Positions 50,636 to 59,591 of a stretch of DNA of 64,000 nt are shown here, in pieces. The stretch is taken from NCBI RefSeq assembly GCF_008042275.1, contig NZ_RDBK01000043.1, forward strand, positions 1,524,284 to 1,588,283. The letters run 5' to 3'. The stretch is from Streptomyces sp. OR43. Lineage in GTDB: Bacteria > Actinomycetota > Actinomycetes > Streptomycetales > Streptomycetaceae. How positions within the stretch are numbered: the stretch's first letter is position 1; each line of letters begins with the position of its first letter. The notes under the pieces were generated by a model. The model did no database searches, was not told the origin of the DNA, and saw only the letters and a list, made by a program, of their open reading frames with translations. The position numbers were made by a program, and so were the translations under genes.

Positions 50636-51092
50636 GCCGCGACCATAGCGGCCCTCCGTAACGGAAGACCATGGATGCTCTCGATGCCGCCTGCGCTGGT
50701 CGCGGTGCTGCGCCGCCGCACAGGAGCAAGGCACCGTCGCTCCCCCTGGAGCCGGACCGTTGTCAGTGCCACTTGCTAGATTGCCTGGTGGCTGGAGACC
50801 GGTCGGAGAACCTGCAAGGTCCGCGGTCAAGAGGGGCGGGCACAAAGGTCCCCGGGAGCCACCTCGGGACTATGTTGCAGGCCGTAGATCCCCGCCCCTC
50901 TCATCCTCCGTGAGCCGACGGTCGGCACTTTCCGATGAACGGCGGTACCGTCCGCCATCGGCCCACACACCGTGGAACGGCCGACTGTCCGACACGATGG
51001 GCGGTACCGGCCGACACGGTGGCTGCACTTCGCTGCTGTACGGGCAACGCGAGAGGCCCTCAGGATTTCTCCTGAGGACCTCTGGCTTGCTG
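50636..51092. other. 457-bp region without a supported gene
   Basis: It holds the promoter side of the small zinc-finger gene, a GGCGGTACCG motif twice (about 50939-50948 and 51000-51009) and the tRNA-Arg terminator hairpin at its right end. No coding frame has convincing start signals or composition. Confidence 0.5.
51053..51082 (-). terminator. Terminator downstream of tRNA-Arg
   Basis: GAGGcCCTCAGGA pairs with TCCTGAGGaCCTC, one mismatch, loop TTTC. It begins 11 bp past the tRNA 3' end on the minus strand. Confidence 0.75.
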
Positions 51093-51165
51093 TGCACTCG
51101 GCAGGATTCGAACCTGCAACCTTCTGATCCGTAGTCAGATGCTCTATCCGTTAAGCTACGAGTGC
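51093..51165 (-). tRNA. tRNA-Arg(ACG)
   Basis: The acceptor GCACTCG (5' end at 51165) pairs with CGAGTGC. The anticodon loop CTACGGA gives ACG at 51130-51132 (minus strand). T-loop TTCGAAT. No CCA is encoded. This A34 tRNA is the substrate of TadA, which is encoded at 17.5 kb in the window. Confidence 0.97.
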
Positions 51166-51355
51166 TTGTGCGTTCCGGGCTTTTTTCTGCCCCGTCGGCG
51201 TTGCGAGAACAACATTACATGACCTGCGCCGTGACGCGAAATCCATTAGCCGCACCGCTGCTGAGCTGCGGGATCACCGGTTCGGGACACCCCCCGGCCG
51301 ACCCCCGTCACACCCCTCCCAGCCCCACCCGGCTCCTCCCGGCCCAGGAACGGCC

Positions 51356-51384
51356 GAAGCCCCGTGCCAATGGCACGGGGCTTC
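51356..51384 (-). terminator. Terminator downstream of tRNA-Ser(GCT)
   Basis: A perfect 13-bp stem GAAGCCCCGTGCC / GGCACGGGGCTTC around AAT, 10 bp past the tRNA 3' end. Confidence 0.87.
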
Positions 51385-51394
51385 GGTGATCAAG

Positions 51395-51485
51395 CGGAGG
51401 CGGAGGGATTTGAACCCTCGATGGGTTTTAAAACCCAAACCGCATTAGCAGTGCGGCGCCATAGACCGGACTAGGCGACGCCTCC
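51395..51485 (-). tRNA. tRNA-Ser(GCT)
   Basis: The acceptor GGAGGCG (5' end at 51485) pairs with CGCCTCC. The anticodon loop CTGCTAA gives GCT at 51447-51449. The long variable arm includes a GGGTTTTAAAACCC palindrome. T-loop TTCAAAT. No CCA is encoded. Confidence 0.97.
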
Positions 51486-51710
51486 AGCACACCCCGCGCG
51501 AGCGCGAGTGGTGTGTGCAGATGATGACACAGCTGAGCGCTGCGTCACCAATCGCCGCCTACGGTACTAGGCAGTCGGCCGCGAGGGCAAAGCGCCTCCG
51601 GTTGCGCAACGCCGTGGCGTCCGGAGCGTTAGTCAGGGCGGGGCGTCCGCCCTTCGTTCTTCTTCGTCGCCGGCCGGTGCCGGCGACACGTACGACCACA
51701 GGAGTCCGCA

Positions 51711-52169
51711 ATGATGCGTCGTCTCGCCCTCACTGCCGTCGTGTCGCTGGCCGCGCTGTCGGCCGCCGCCCCTGCGGCGACGGCCGTGACCGGTCCCCTG
51801 CCGCTGCCGCTGCCGCTGCCCGTGCTCCAGAACGACGACGCCGGCACGCACCTCACCGTGGTCGTCTCCGGGTCGGGGAACCCGGAGGCCGACGGGACGT
51901 ACGAGCTGGACTGCGATCCGGCCGGTGGCAGCCACCCCGTGGCGCAGCAGGCCTGTGACCGGCTGGCGCAGCTGCCGGGCGAGGGCGCGGACCCGTTCGC
52001 GCCGGTGTCCCGGAACGCGATGTGCACGCAGCAGTTCGGCGGAGGGGCCACCGCCCGGATCACCGGAACATGGGAAGGGCGAAGCATCGACTCCGCGTTC
52101 GAGCGGACCAACGGGTGCGAGATCGGGCGCTGGAACAGCCTGCGGCCGGTGCTCCCCAACGTCCGGTGA
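51711..52169 (+). CDS. Subtilisin inhibitor-like (SSI family) secreted protein
   Basis: The protein has 152 residues. A signal peptide (about 1-25, ending APAATA) and a PLPLPLP stretch precede the SSI domain. Its four Cys are conserved ('ELDCDPAGGSHP', 'QQACDRL', 'AMCTQQFGG', 'TNGCEI'), as is 'ITGTWEGRSI'. In classical SSI the reactive site is MCPM-VYDPV; here that loop reads MCTQ-QFGGG, so P1 would be Gln and the YDPV part is lost. RBS CAGGAG. Protease specificity must therefore differ or be absent. Confidence 0.92.
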   Translation: MMRRLALTAVVSLAALSAAAPAATAVTGPLPLPLPLPVLQNDDAGTHLTVVVSGSGNPEADGTYELDCDPAGGSHPVAQQACDRLAQLPGEGADPFAPVSRNAMCTQQFGGGATARITGTWEGRSIDSAFERTNGCEIGRWNSLRPVLPNVR

Positions 52170-52285
52170 GCTGCGGCTGTACCGGGTTCGGGGCGGTCCG
52201 AGGGGTACGCGGGGGCACGTGAGGGGCCGGAGTCGTACACCGTATGCACAGAACCTTGGTGAGAGCTCCCCCTCATCCGCCGCCC

Positions 52286-52343
52286 CTTGCCCCTCCCCTG
52301 CCTTTAGACTCCTCCAGTGACAGCCTGAGGCCCGAGGGGCAAG
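52286..52343. promoter_or_regulatory. 10-bp inverted repeat in the leader of the large sensor gene
   Basis: CTTGCCCCTC (52286-52295) and GAGGGGCAAG (52334-52343) flank a 38-bp segment with a TAGACT -10-like box (52305-52310). It lies 50-107 bp before the start codon. It could be a stem or a split operator. Confidence 0.4.
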
Positions 52344-52392
52344 ATGGGGCCCGCTGTCGGCAAGGTGCAGTAATCAGGGAGGAAGCGTCGTC

Positions 52393-55300
52393 GTGAGCAG
52401 CAGGCCATCCCGAGGCGCTGCTCGCCTCGCAGCCATACTCGACGCCCTTCCGGACGGGCTTCTGCTCGTCAACTGCAACGGTACGGTCGTCAACGCCAAC
52501 ACCATCGCCCTCGAAATGTTCGAGACTCCGGGCACCGCGCTCGTCGGTCGCGGACTGCTCGATCTGCTGCCGGAGTTCGACTCCAAGCTGATCCCGGGGT
52601 CGATGCGGAGGCCGGAGGCTGCGGACGAGCGGGGCCGGACCAAGCCCACGCGGATGACCGCGCGGCGTACCGACGGCAACGAGTACCCCGTCGAGGTGAC
52701 GAGCGCCAGCCTGGAGGACGGGCAGGCGGCGTACCGGGACGTCCAGAACACGTACAGCGGCAGCTATACGGGTGACGAGCTGCTGATGCTCGTCGTACGC
52801 GACCTGTCGGGCACCGTCGACACCGAGGCCGAGCTGGCCCGCTCGCAGCGCCAGACCGAGATGATCCTGCGGGCAGCGTCCGAGGGTGTCGTCGGCACGG
52901 ACACGGACGGCCGCGTCGTACTGGTCAATCCCGCCGCCGCCCAGATCCTCGGCTTCCGCGCCACCGACCTGGGCGGCCGGGAGCTGCATCCGCTGATCCT
53001 GCACTCGCGGGCCGAGGGCGAGCCGTTCCCGTACGAGGAGTCGCCGCTGGCGGACACCCTCAAGTCGGGGCGCAAGCACCGCGTGCGCGGGCAGGTCCTG
53101 TGGTCCAAGAGCGGCGCGCAGGTGCCCGTGGACCTGACCACCGCGCCCGTGCGCGACGGCGACCAGCTCGTCGGCGCGGTCATGACGTTCACCGACCGCC
53201 GGCCGTACGAGGAGCTCGACGAGAAGCGCAGGACCGAGGTCGCCGAGCTGACCGCGACCCACACCGCGAAGGTCACGGAACTCACCGAGCGGCACACCGC
53301 CGAGGTCACCGGACTGACGGAACAGCACGCGGCCGAACTCGCGGACCGCACCGAGCGCTACGCCTCCGAGCTGGAGGAGCAGGCCGAACGGCTGGCCGAC
53401 CTGTCCGCCAGGCACACCCAGCTGACCGCCGTGCTCGGCGAGTCGCTGCGCGGGCCGCTCCAGGAGCTCCGGAGCGAGCTGTCCACGCTCGCCGCCGACC
53501 CCGCGGGCCAGCTGTGGCCCGAGGCCAACCAGATCCTGCACCACCTGGCCGCGGGTTATGCGCGGATGACGACGCTCGTCGACAACGTGCTGAGCTACCA
53601 GCGTCTGGACGGCGGCTCCGAAGCGCTCGTCAAGACGAACGTGCTGCTCGACGGTGTGGTGACGGCGGGGATCGACGCGGCGGTCGAGCTGATCGGCCCC
53701 GGCCGGGCCCAGTTCGCCGTGCACGCTCCGCCGATCGAGGCCGAGGTCGACGCCGGACGGCTCGTGACCGCACTCGCGCATCTGGTCGCGGACGTCGCCG
53801 GGGTCGACTCCACCGGCAAGGCCCGGCTGACGCCGGGCGGCGGTTACGTCGACTCGACGGTCGTCGTGGCGGCGGCACAGCGCGGTGACGTCGTACGGAT
53901 CGAGGTGCGCGGGCCGTTCGCCGGGGGAGACCCGGTGCACGAGCCGATCGTGCGCGGGATCGTGCGGGCGCACGGCGGTGTGCTCCAGACCCATGAGATG
54001 CCGGGGATGAGCGGCAGCGCGTACGTGCTCGAGGTCCCGCTCGGCGCGGGTTCCGGCACCGTGATGCCGCCGATGGCCCCCGAGGCCGCCGTGGCTCCGC
54101 CGATGGTGCCCGACGCGGCCGTAGTTCCGCCGATGGTTCCTGACCCGGTTGTGGCTCCGCCGCTCGCGCCCGAGGCCGCCGTTGTTCCGCCGGTGTCCGA
54201 GGTCCTGGGCGATTCCGGGGCGTCGGGCGAGGTCGCGGTTGCCGAGGGCGGCAGGCGTGGCCGCCGGGCGCGCCGAAGCTCCACGGACGCGTTCCTGGAG
54301 AGCCCCATGGGCGGCCCCGACGGCACCGGCGAGATCGGTCCCGCCGACACGGGGGCGGCCGAGCCCACCGGGCGCCGGCGTGCACGCCGGGAGGCGGGCG
54401 CGAACCCCGCCCCGGAGTTGGTCGAAGCATCCGCGAACGCGCCCGTGGCCGATGCGGCGGGCCCGCACGAACTCGTTCCGGCCCCGCAGACAAGCGGCTC
54501 AGGCCGCAGGCGCGGCCGGCCCAGCCCGGCGGAGACCGGTGCCCCGTCCGATGCCGTGCCGCAGGGCCCGGGGCAGGCGCTCGCACTGCCCGCGGCCGCT
54601 GCGCCCGCGCCTTCGGAGGGGTCCGTGGTGACGGCGGCCGAGGGCGCCCAGGGGGCCGGTGGCCGTCCGCAGCGCGGTCAGACCGTCCCGCCTCAGGGTG
54701 TTCCGGCCGAGGCGCCGATCCCGGTGCCGTCGGGCGGGCACCGGGCGCACCGGGGCGGCGGCGACCAACTGGCGCTTCCGGCCGCCGGCGTCTCCCTGGA
54801 GGCCGCTGGGCCCGCGGCCTACCCCGGACAGCCCGGACACGACGACACCGGCCTGTCGCACGGGCAGGCGTCGCACGGACAGGCGCAGGCCGGTCCGTCG
54901 GCTCAGGCAGGGCAGGCGCAGCCAGGTGCTGCGCAGCAGCCGACCGGGCGGCGCGCTCGTCGTGCTCTGTCGGCCGCCCAGGACCGGGCCGCTCAGGCCG
55001 AGGCGGGCCCGCGCGTCCCCTTCGCGCTCCCGCCGGCGGATGCCGACCGGGTGCCGCCCACCGCCGGAGAGGCGGACGCTTCGCTGCCCGGGCGCCATGA
55101 CGCGGTGTCCGGTGCGCCGGAGCACGACCACACCCCGCCGCAGGCGCACCCGCTCCCGACCGGGCGCCGCCGGGCCAGGCACGCCGAAGCGCCTCAGGCT
55201 GCGCAGGCTCGGCAGGAGGAGCAGGGCGGGCAGACGACCGGCCCCGGCCCCTCCGACCAGCCGTCGCCGCCCGCGCAGCCCGGCGGCTGGGGCAGGGACG

Positions 55301-56793
55301 ACGCGTCGGGTCAGGGCCCGGCCGCCCAGGACGGGCCCGAGGCCGACGCGGGCCTGCCCGTCTCCGGGCCGACCACGCACACCACCGGGACGACCACCGC
55401 CGGGCCGACCACGCACACCACCGGGACGACCACCGCCGGCAACGCCCGCGGCGCCGCTCCTGAGGGCGCTGACTGCCCCGCGGAACCGGTCGGCCCGGCG
55501 GGCCCGGCCGCCGCCCACGACGGAAGCCGGCCGCGCACGCTCTCGCCCGGTCCGGACGCGCGGCGGCAACCGCTGCCCGCCGAGGCGCCCATGCCTGCCG
55601 GGTCGCCGGACTCGACGCAGGGGCGCGCGTTCAGCGTGCGGACGCTCGGGCAGGGCGTTCCGTTCGCCCAGCACATCGCTCACCAGCAGAACCAGACGCT
55701 CGGCGGCGGCGCGGGCGGAGCCGGCCGGCGCCGCAAGCTCGCCGCACCGCCGGAGGGCGACCGCAACGAACGTGCCGCCCTGCCGCCCGCGGCCACCACC
55801 GCGCCCCACGCCCACGTCCCGGCCCCCGCACCGCAGCCGCCCGCCGCGCAGACCGGCCCCGGTGGCACCGCCGGACCCGTGGGCGGTGCCGGCACCGTGC
55901 AGGGACAGGGTTCGGGGCAGTTGCTCGCCGCTCCGGCGGCCGAAGGACGTGCGTACGCGATAGGGGCGCCCGACGAGGGTGCCGTCGAGGGACCGGAGCC
56001 GCTGGACGGGCCCGGCGGTGCCGTCGAGGTCGCCAACCGCCCGTCCCCGCAGCCCGTCGACGACGAGCTGCCCCCGGAGCCGCTGGACAACCCGCGCCGG
56101 CTCCTCGTCTGGCCGGCCCCCGATGTCTCCACCCAGCAGGCGCTGAGCGACCGCGGCTACCGGCCGGTGATCGTGCACTCGCGCGAGGAGGTCGACGCGC
56201 AGATCGCGGCGTTCCCCGCCGCGCTCTTCGTGGACCCGCTGACCGGGCCCATCACCCGCAAGGCCCTCCAGTCGCTGCGTCAGGCAGCGGTGGCGGCCGA
56301 GGTGCCGGTGCTGGTGACCGCCGGTCTCGGACAGGCCTCGCGGGAGGCGGCGTACGGTGCCGACCCCGCCGTACTCCTGAAGGCCCTCGCCCCGCGCGAC
56401 AGCGAACAGCATCCGCCGCGTGTCCTGCTGATCGAGGAGAGCGAGGAGATCTCGCTCGCGCTGACGCAGACCCTGGAGCGGCGCGGCATGCAGGTCGCCT
56501 GCGCCGCGACGGACAGCGAGGCGGTCTCGCTCGCGACCCGGATGCGGCCGAACCTGGTGGTCATGGACCTGATGCAGGTACGCCGCCGCCGCGCCGGGAT
56601 CGTCGACTGGCTGCGCGCCAACGGCCGGCTGAACCGCACCCCGCTGGTCGTCTACACCTCGGCCGACATGAACCGCTCGGAGCTGCCGAAGCTGAGCTCG
56701 GGCGAGACGGTCCTCTTCCTGGCCGAGCGCTCGACGAGCGACGAGGTGCAGTCCCGCATCGTCGACCTGCTCGCGAAGATCGGGACGAACTGA
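52393..56793 (+). CDS. Very large PAS / kinase-like / receiver-like sensor protein with degenerate phosphotransfer residues
   Basis: The protein has 1466 residues from a GTG at 52393. PAS1 is at ~10-130 ('ILDALPDGLLLVNCNGTVVNAN'). PAS2 is at ~155-285 ('ILRAASEGVVGTDTDGRVVLVNPAAAQILGF'). A coiled coil follows (~285-345, repeats of E.T.RH.A). A dimerisation/ATPase-like domain is at ~345-560; at the kinase H-box it reads GESLRGPL where SHELRTPL is expected, so the phospho-His is absent. The ATPase G-boxes are weak. Residues ~560-1225 are a Pro/Ala/Gln/Gly-rich linker with ~10-residue repeats. The C-terminus has a pseudo-receiver and a receiver-like domain ('RVLLIEESEEI', 'LVVMDLMQV'; Asp kept, usual Lys not seen). 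No membrane span is seen. Probably a signalling scaffold. Confidence 0.9.
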   Translation: MSSRPSRGAARLAAILDALPDGLLLVNCNGTVVNANTIALEMFETPGTALVGRGLLDLLPEFDSKLIPGSMRRPEAADERGRTKPTRMTARRTDGNEYPVEVTSASLEDGQAAYRDVQNTYSGSYTGDELLMLVVRDLSGTVDTEAELARSQRQTEMILRAASEGVVGTDTDGRVVLVNPAAAQILGFRATDLGGRELHPLILHSRAEGEPFPYEESPLADTLKSGRKHRVRGQVLWSKSGAQVPVDLTTAPVRDGDQLVGAVMTFTDRRPYEELDEKRRTEVAELTATHTAKVTELTERHTAEVTGLTEQHAAELADRTERYASELEEQAERLADLSARHTQLTAVLGESLRGPLQELRSELSTLAADPAGQLWPEANQILHHLAAGYARMTTLVDNVLSYQRLDGGSEALVKTNVLLDGVVTAGIDAAVELIGPGRAQFAVHAPPIEAEVDAGRLVTALAHLVADVAGVDSTGKARLTPGGGYVDSTVVVAAAQRGDVVRIEVRGPFAGGDPVHEPIVRGIVRAHGGVLQTHEMPGMSGSAYVLEVPLGAGSGTVMPPMAPEAAVAPPMVPDAAVVPPMVPDPVVAPPLAPEAAVVPPVSEVLGDSGASGEVAVAEGGRRGRRARRSSTDAFLESPMGGPDGTGEIGPADTGAAEPTGRRRARREAGANPAPELVEASANAPVADAAGPHELVPAPQTSGSGRRRGRPSPAETGAPSDAVPQGPGQALALPAAAAPAPSEGSVVTAAEGAQGAGGRPQRGQTVPPQGVPAEAPIPVPSGGHRAHRGGGDQLALPAAGVSLEAAGPAAYPGQPGHDDTGLSHGQASHGQAQAGPSAQAGQAQPGAAQQPTGRRARRALSAAQDRAAQAEAGPRVPFALPPADADRVPPTAGEADASLPGRHDAVSGAPEHDHTPPQAHPLPTGRRRARHAEAPQAAQARQEEQGGQTTGPGPSDQPSPPAQPGGWGRDDASGQGPAAQDGPEADAGLPVSGPTTHTTGTTTAGPTTHTTGTTTAGNARGAAPEGADCPAEPVGPAGPAAAHDGSRPRTLSPGPDARRQPLPAEAPMPAGSPDSTQGRAFSVRTLGQGVPFAQHIAHQQNQTLGGGAGGAGRRRKLAAPPEGDRNERAALPPAATTAPHAHVPAPAPQPPAAQTGPGGTAGPVGGAGTVQGQGSGQLLAAPAAEGRAYAIGAPDEGAVEGPEPLDGPGGAVEVANRPSPQPVDDELPPEPLDNPRRLLVWPAPDVSTQQALSDRGYRPVIVHSREEVDAQIAAFPAALFVDPLTGPITRKALQSLRQAAVAAEVPVLVTAGLGQASREAAYGADPAVLLKALAPRDSEQHPPRVLLIEESEEISLALTQTLERRGMQVACAATDSEAVSLATRMRPNLVVMDLMQVRRRRAGIVDWLRANGRLNRTPLVVYTSADMNRSELPKLSSGETVLFLAERSTSDEVQSRIVDLLAKIGTN
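55366..55437 (+). repeat. 36-bp tandem duplication in the sensor linker
   Basis: Two identical adjacent units (55366-55401, 55402-55437) encode GPTTHTTGTTTA twice. In frame. A second protein-level repeat (PPMVPDAAV-like, five copies) lies at about 54061-54195. Confidence 0.95.
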
Positions 56794-56874
56794 CCGCGGA
56801 CGGTCGTCGGCACGAACGGGCCGCGGACGGTCATCGGCACGAACGGGCCGCGGGCCGTCGTCGGCACACGCGGG
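56794..56874. repeat. Three 27-bp tandem repeats after the sensor gene
   Basis: Units 56794-56820, 56821-56847 and 56848-56874 begin directly after the stop codon. The first two differ at one base; the third is more diverged. There are no spacers, so this is not a CRISPR. A decayed fourth copy continues to about 56912. Confidence 0.92.
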
Positions 56875-56914
56875 GCACTCACGGCTGTCGGCGACGGTCA
56901 TCGGCGCACACGGA

Positions 56915-56950
56915 CGAGGGCGGTACGGGAGTGATCCCGTACCGCCCTCG
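56915..56950. terminator. Bidirectional terminator between the sensor and acyl-CoA synthetase genes
   Basis: A perfect 16-bp stem (CGAGGGCGGTACGGGA / TCCCGTACCGCCCTCG) with a GTGA loop sits between convergent genes. Confidence 0.92.
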
Positions 56951-56985
56951 TCGTCTTCGCGTACCGCCGCGCCGCGCCGCGCGGA

Positions 56986-58635
56986 TCAGAGCTGGGTGAT
57001 GTCCAGCTCGCCCGCCGCGTACTGCTTGCGGATGACCTTCTTGTCGAACTTCCCGACGCTCGTCTTCGGCACGGAAGCGATGACCGACCAGCGCTCCGGC
57101 AGCTGCCACCTGGCGATGCCCGACTCGGCGAGGAACGCCTTCAGCGCCTCGTAGTCGGCGGTGGCGCCCTCCTTGAGGACGACGGTCGCGAGCGGACGCT
57201 CGCCCCACTTGTCGTCGGGTACGGCCACGACCGCGGCCTCGGCGACATCCGGGTGCCCCATCAGCGCGTTCTCGAGCTCGACGCTGGAGATCCACTCGCC
57301 ACCGGACTTGATGACGTCCTTGGCCCGGTCCGTGAGCGTGAGGAAGCCGTCCTCGCTGATCACCCCGACATCGCCGGTCTTCAGCCAGCCGTCCTCGCTG
57401 AACTTGTCCTCGGGCCGCAGCGCCTCACCGTCGGCGCCGCCGTAGTACGCGCCGGCGATCCAGGCACCGCGTACCTCCAGCTCACCGGCCGACTCGCCGT
57501 CCCACGGCAGGTGCTCGCCGGCGGGGCCGACCAGCCGCGCCTCCACGCCGGCCGGGAAGCGGCCCTGCGTGATGCGGTAGGGCCATTCCTCCTCCTCGGT
57601 CAGGCCGGCGGGCGGGTTGGCCATGGTGCCGAGCGGCGAGGTCTCCGTCATGCCCCAGGCGTGGCAGAGGCGGACGCCGAGCTTGTCGTACGCCTCCATG
57701 AGTGCGGGCGGACAGGCGGCACCGCCGATGGTGACGTTGGCCATCGAGGTGAGGTCCCGGGGGTTCGCGGTGACCTCGGCCAGCAGGCCCTGCCAGATGG
57801 TGGGGACGGCCGCGGCGTGGCTCGGACGCTCGCGCTCGATCATGTCCGCGAGCGGGGCCGGCTGCAGGAAGCGGTCCGGCATCAGCATGTTGACGCCGGA
57901 CATGAACGTGGCGTGCGGCAGACCCCATGCGTTGACGTGGAACTGCGGCACGACCACCAGGGTGGTGTCCTTGTCCGTCAGTCCCATCGACTCGGACATG
58001 TTGACCTGCATGGAGTGCAGGTAGATCGAACGGTGGGAGTAGACGACGCCCTTGGGATCCCCGGTGGTGCCGGAGGTGTAGCACATGGCGGCGGCCTGGC
58101 GTTCGTCCAGCTCGGGCCAGTCGTAGGTGGTGGGACGGCCGGCGATCAGTTCCTCGTAGTCATGCACCCGCACCGCGGCGCCGTCCAGGACGGAGCGGTC
58201 GCCGGGGCCCGCGACGACCACGTGCTCCAGCGACGTCAGCTGGGGGAGCAGCGGGGCGAGGAGCGGCAGCAGGGAGCCGTTGACGAGGACGACCTTGTCG
58301 TCGGCGTGCTTCACGATCCAGACCAGTTGCTCGGCGGGGAGCCGGAGGTTGAGGGTGTGGAGGACGGCGCCCATCGACGGGATGGCGAGGTACGCCTCCA
58401 CGTGCTCGGAGTTGTTCCACATGAGGGTCGCGACCCTCTGGTCCCCGTCGATGCCGAGCTCGTCGTGCAGGGCGTGGGCGAGCTGGATGGCCCGCCGGCC
58501 GATCTCGGCGAAGCTGCGCCGGTGCGGCTCGGGCTCTCCGGTCCAGGTCGTGACCTGCGACTTCCCGTGGATGGTCATCCCATGGGTCAGGATGCGGGTG
58601 ACAGTCAGCGGTACGTCCTGCATGGTGCTGAGCAC
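56986..58635 (-). CDS. Long-chain fatty acid-CoA ligase (AMP-binding)
   Basis: The protein has 549 residues from the GTG at 58635 (RBS GGGAGG, 5 nt). The AMP-binding motifs are '[20 protein letters not shown]' (P-loop), '[13 protein letters not shown]', '[33 protein letters not shown]' and the C-terminal lysine '[16 protein letters not shown]'. It activates a carboxylic acid to its acyl-CoA thioester. Its closest type is the fadD group for medium- and long-chain acids. The steroid-type operon upstream on the same strand makes an involvement in the same catabolism plausible, but the SigE-family gene lies between. Confidence 0.95.
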   Translation of the reverse strand: MLSTMQDVPLTVTRILTHGMTIHGKSQVTTWTGEPEPHRRSFAEIGRRAIQLAHALHDELGIDGDQRVATLMWNNSEHVEAYLAIPSMGAVLHTLNLRLPAEQLVWIVKHADDKVVLVNGSLLPLLAPLLPQLTSLEHVVVAGPGDRSVLDGAAVRVHDYEELIAGRPTTYDWPELDERQAAAMCYTSGTTGDPKGVVYSHRSIYLHSMQVNMSESMGLTDKDTTLVVVPQFHVNAWGLPHATFMSGVNMLMPDRFLQPAPLADMIERERPSHAAAVPTIWQGLLAEVTANPRDLTSMANVTIGGAACPPALMEAYDKLGVRLCHAWGMTETSPLGTMANPPAGLTEEEEWPYRITQGRFPAGVEARLVGPAGEHLPWDGESAGELEVRGAWIAGAYYGGADGEALRPEDKFSEDGWLKTGDVGVISEDGFLTLTDRAKDVIKSGGEWISSVELENALMGHPDVAEAAVVAVPDDKWGERPLATVVLKEGATADYEALKAFLAESGIARWQLPERWSVIASVPKTSVGKFDKKVIRKQYAAGELDITQL

Positions 58636-58756
58636 GGCGTCCTCCCGGTGGGCGCTACGCGGCAGTAAGGGTCCGCTGATTCTGCGCACATACCAAGCGG
58701 TATGTCACTACTCCCGGGGGAACGAATCGGTGTCGCCGGACAATTTCACTCCGGCC

Positions 58757-58811
58757 GGACTCCAGTCGGACTCCAGTCGGACTCCAGTCGGACTCAGGCC
58801 GGACTCAGGCG
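58757..58811. repeat. Five 11-bp tandem repeats upstream of the acyl-CoA synthetase
   Basis: GGACTCCAGTC three times, then GGACTCAGGCC and GGACTCAGGCG, contiguous. They lie between the SigE-family stop and the synthetase start (both minus strand). An 11-bp period could mean multiple protein-binding sites on one face. Confidence 0.9.
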
Positions 58812-58863
58812 AAACGGAGGCGGGGATCCAGCCGGACCCACGCCTCCCGCCGGGGCGGCCGCG

Positions 58864-59508
58864 TCATCGGACGGGTGCCAGCTCCGGATCCTCGCGCAGT
58901 TTGCCGAGCGCCCGGGACACCGCGCTCTTGACCGTGCCGATGGACACCCCGAGCACCTCGGCGGTCTGGGCCTCGCTGAGGTCCTCGTAATAGCGCAGGA
59001 CGACCATGGCCCGCTGCCGGTCGGGAAGCTTCAGCACGGCACGCCACATGGCGTCGTGCAACGTCTGGCGGTCGGCCGGATCAGGTCCGGGCGTGGTCTC
59101 CTGCTCGGGCAGCTCGTCGCAGGCGAACTCGTCGACCTTGCGCTTGCGCCACTGCGACGTACGGGTGTTCAGCAGGGCCCGGCGGACATAGCCGTCGAGC
59201 GCCCGGTGGTCCTCGATCCGCTCCCAGGCGACGTACGTCTTCGTCAGCGCGGTCTGCAGCAGGTCCTCGGCGTCGCTGGGATTCGCGGTGAGCGAGCGGG
59301 CGGCCCGCAGCAGCACCGGCCCGCGGGCCTTCACGAAGGACGTGAACGACGGATACGGGACGTACGGCGCCCGCGCGCCGAAGGTCCCTCGCGCGGTGGC
59401 CGGGGCGCGCGTGGCGGCGTGGGCGCGCGGGACGGCCTGGCTCCGCGGGACGGCCTGGGCGGTGGCAGCGGCTCCCCTGGAGGCGCCCGTGCAGACTGGC
59501 GTGGTCAT
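58864..59508 (-). CDS. SigE-family ECF sigma factor
   Basis: The protein has 214 residues. The N-terminal ~50 residues are Ala/Arg-rich and poorly structured. Sigma-2 follows ('FTSFVKARGPVLLRAARSLTANPSDAEDLLQTALTKTYVAWERI', 'YVRRALLNTRTSQWRKRK'), then sigma-4 ('LPDRQRAMVVLRYYEDLSEAQTAEVLGVSIGTVKSAVSRAL'). The 'FVKARGPVLLRAA' start is the SigE-family (actinobacterial) signature. No anti-sigma gene is adjacent. RBS GGAGG. A 12-bp inverted repeat lies 84-112 bp upstream. Confidence 0.94.
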   Translation of the reverse strand: MTTPVCTGASRGAAATAQAVPRSQAVPRAHAATRAPATARGTFGARAPYVPYPSFTSFVKARGPVLLRAARSLTANPSDAEDLLQTALTKTYVAWERIEDHRALDGYVRRALLNTRTSQWRKRKVDEFACDELPEQETTPGPDPADRQTLHDAMWRAVLKLPDRQRAMVVLRYYEDLSEAQTAEVLGVSIGTVKSAVSRALGKLREDPELAPVR

Positions 59509-59591
59509 ACCTCCACGCTAGGAGCGGGCGCCGCCGGGGGGATCGGCCCCAGGTCCCGAAACGGCGTCCGCCTCAGGGTGTAGGGCTGGGG

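Noticed and set aside
43907..51092. Intact integrative element
   Set aside because: No integrase, excisionase, relaxase or FtsK-like transfer gene and no direct att repeats were found, so only a remnant is suggested.
56794..56874. CRISPR array
   Set aside because: The 27-bp repeats have no spacers between them and no cas genes are present.
54499..56901. 800-codon minus-strand frame opposite the sensor linker
   Set aside because: Antisense shadow of low-complexity DNA; no start signals.
57253..58668. 471-codon plus-strand frame opposite the acyl-CoA synthetase
   Set aside because: The synthetase has all AMP-binding motifs on the minus strand.
58757..58811. CRISPR array
   Set aside because: 11-bp contiguous repeats without spacers.
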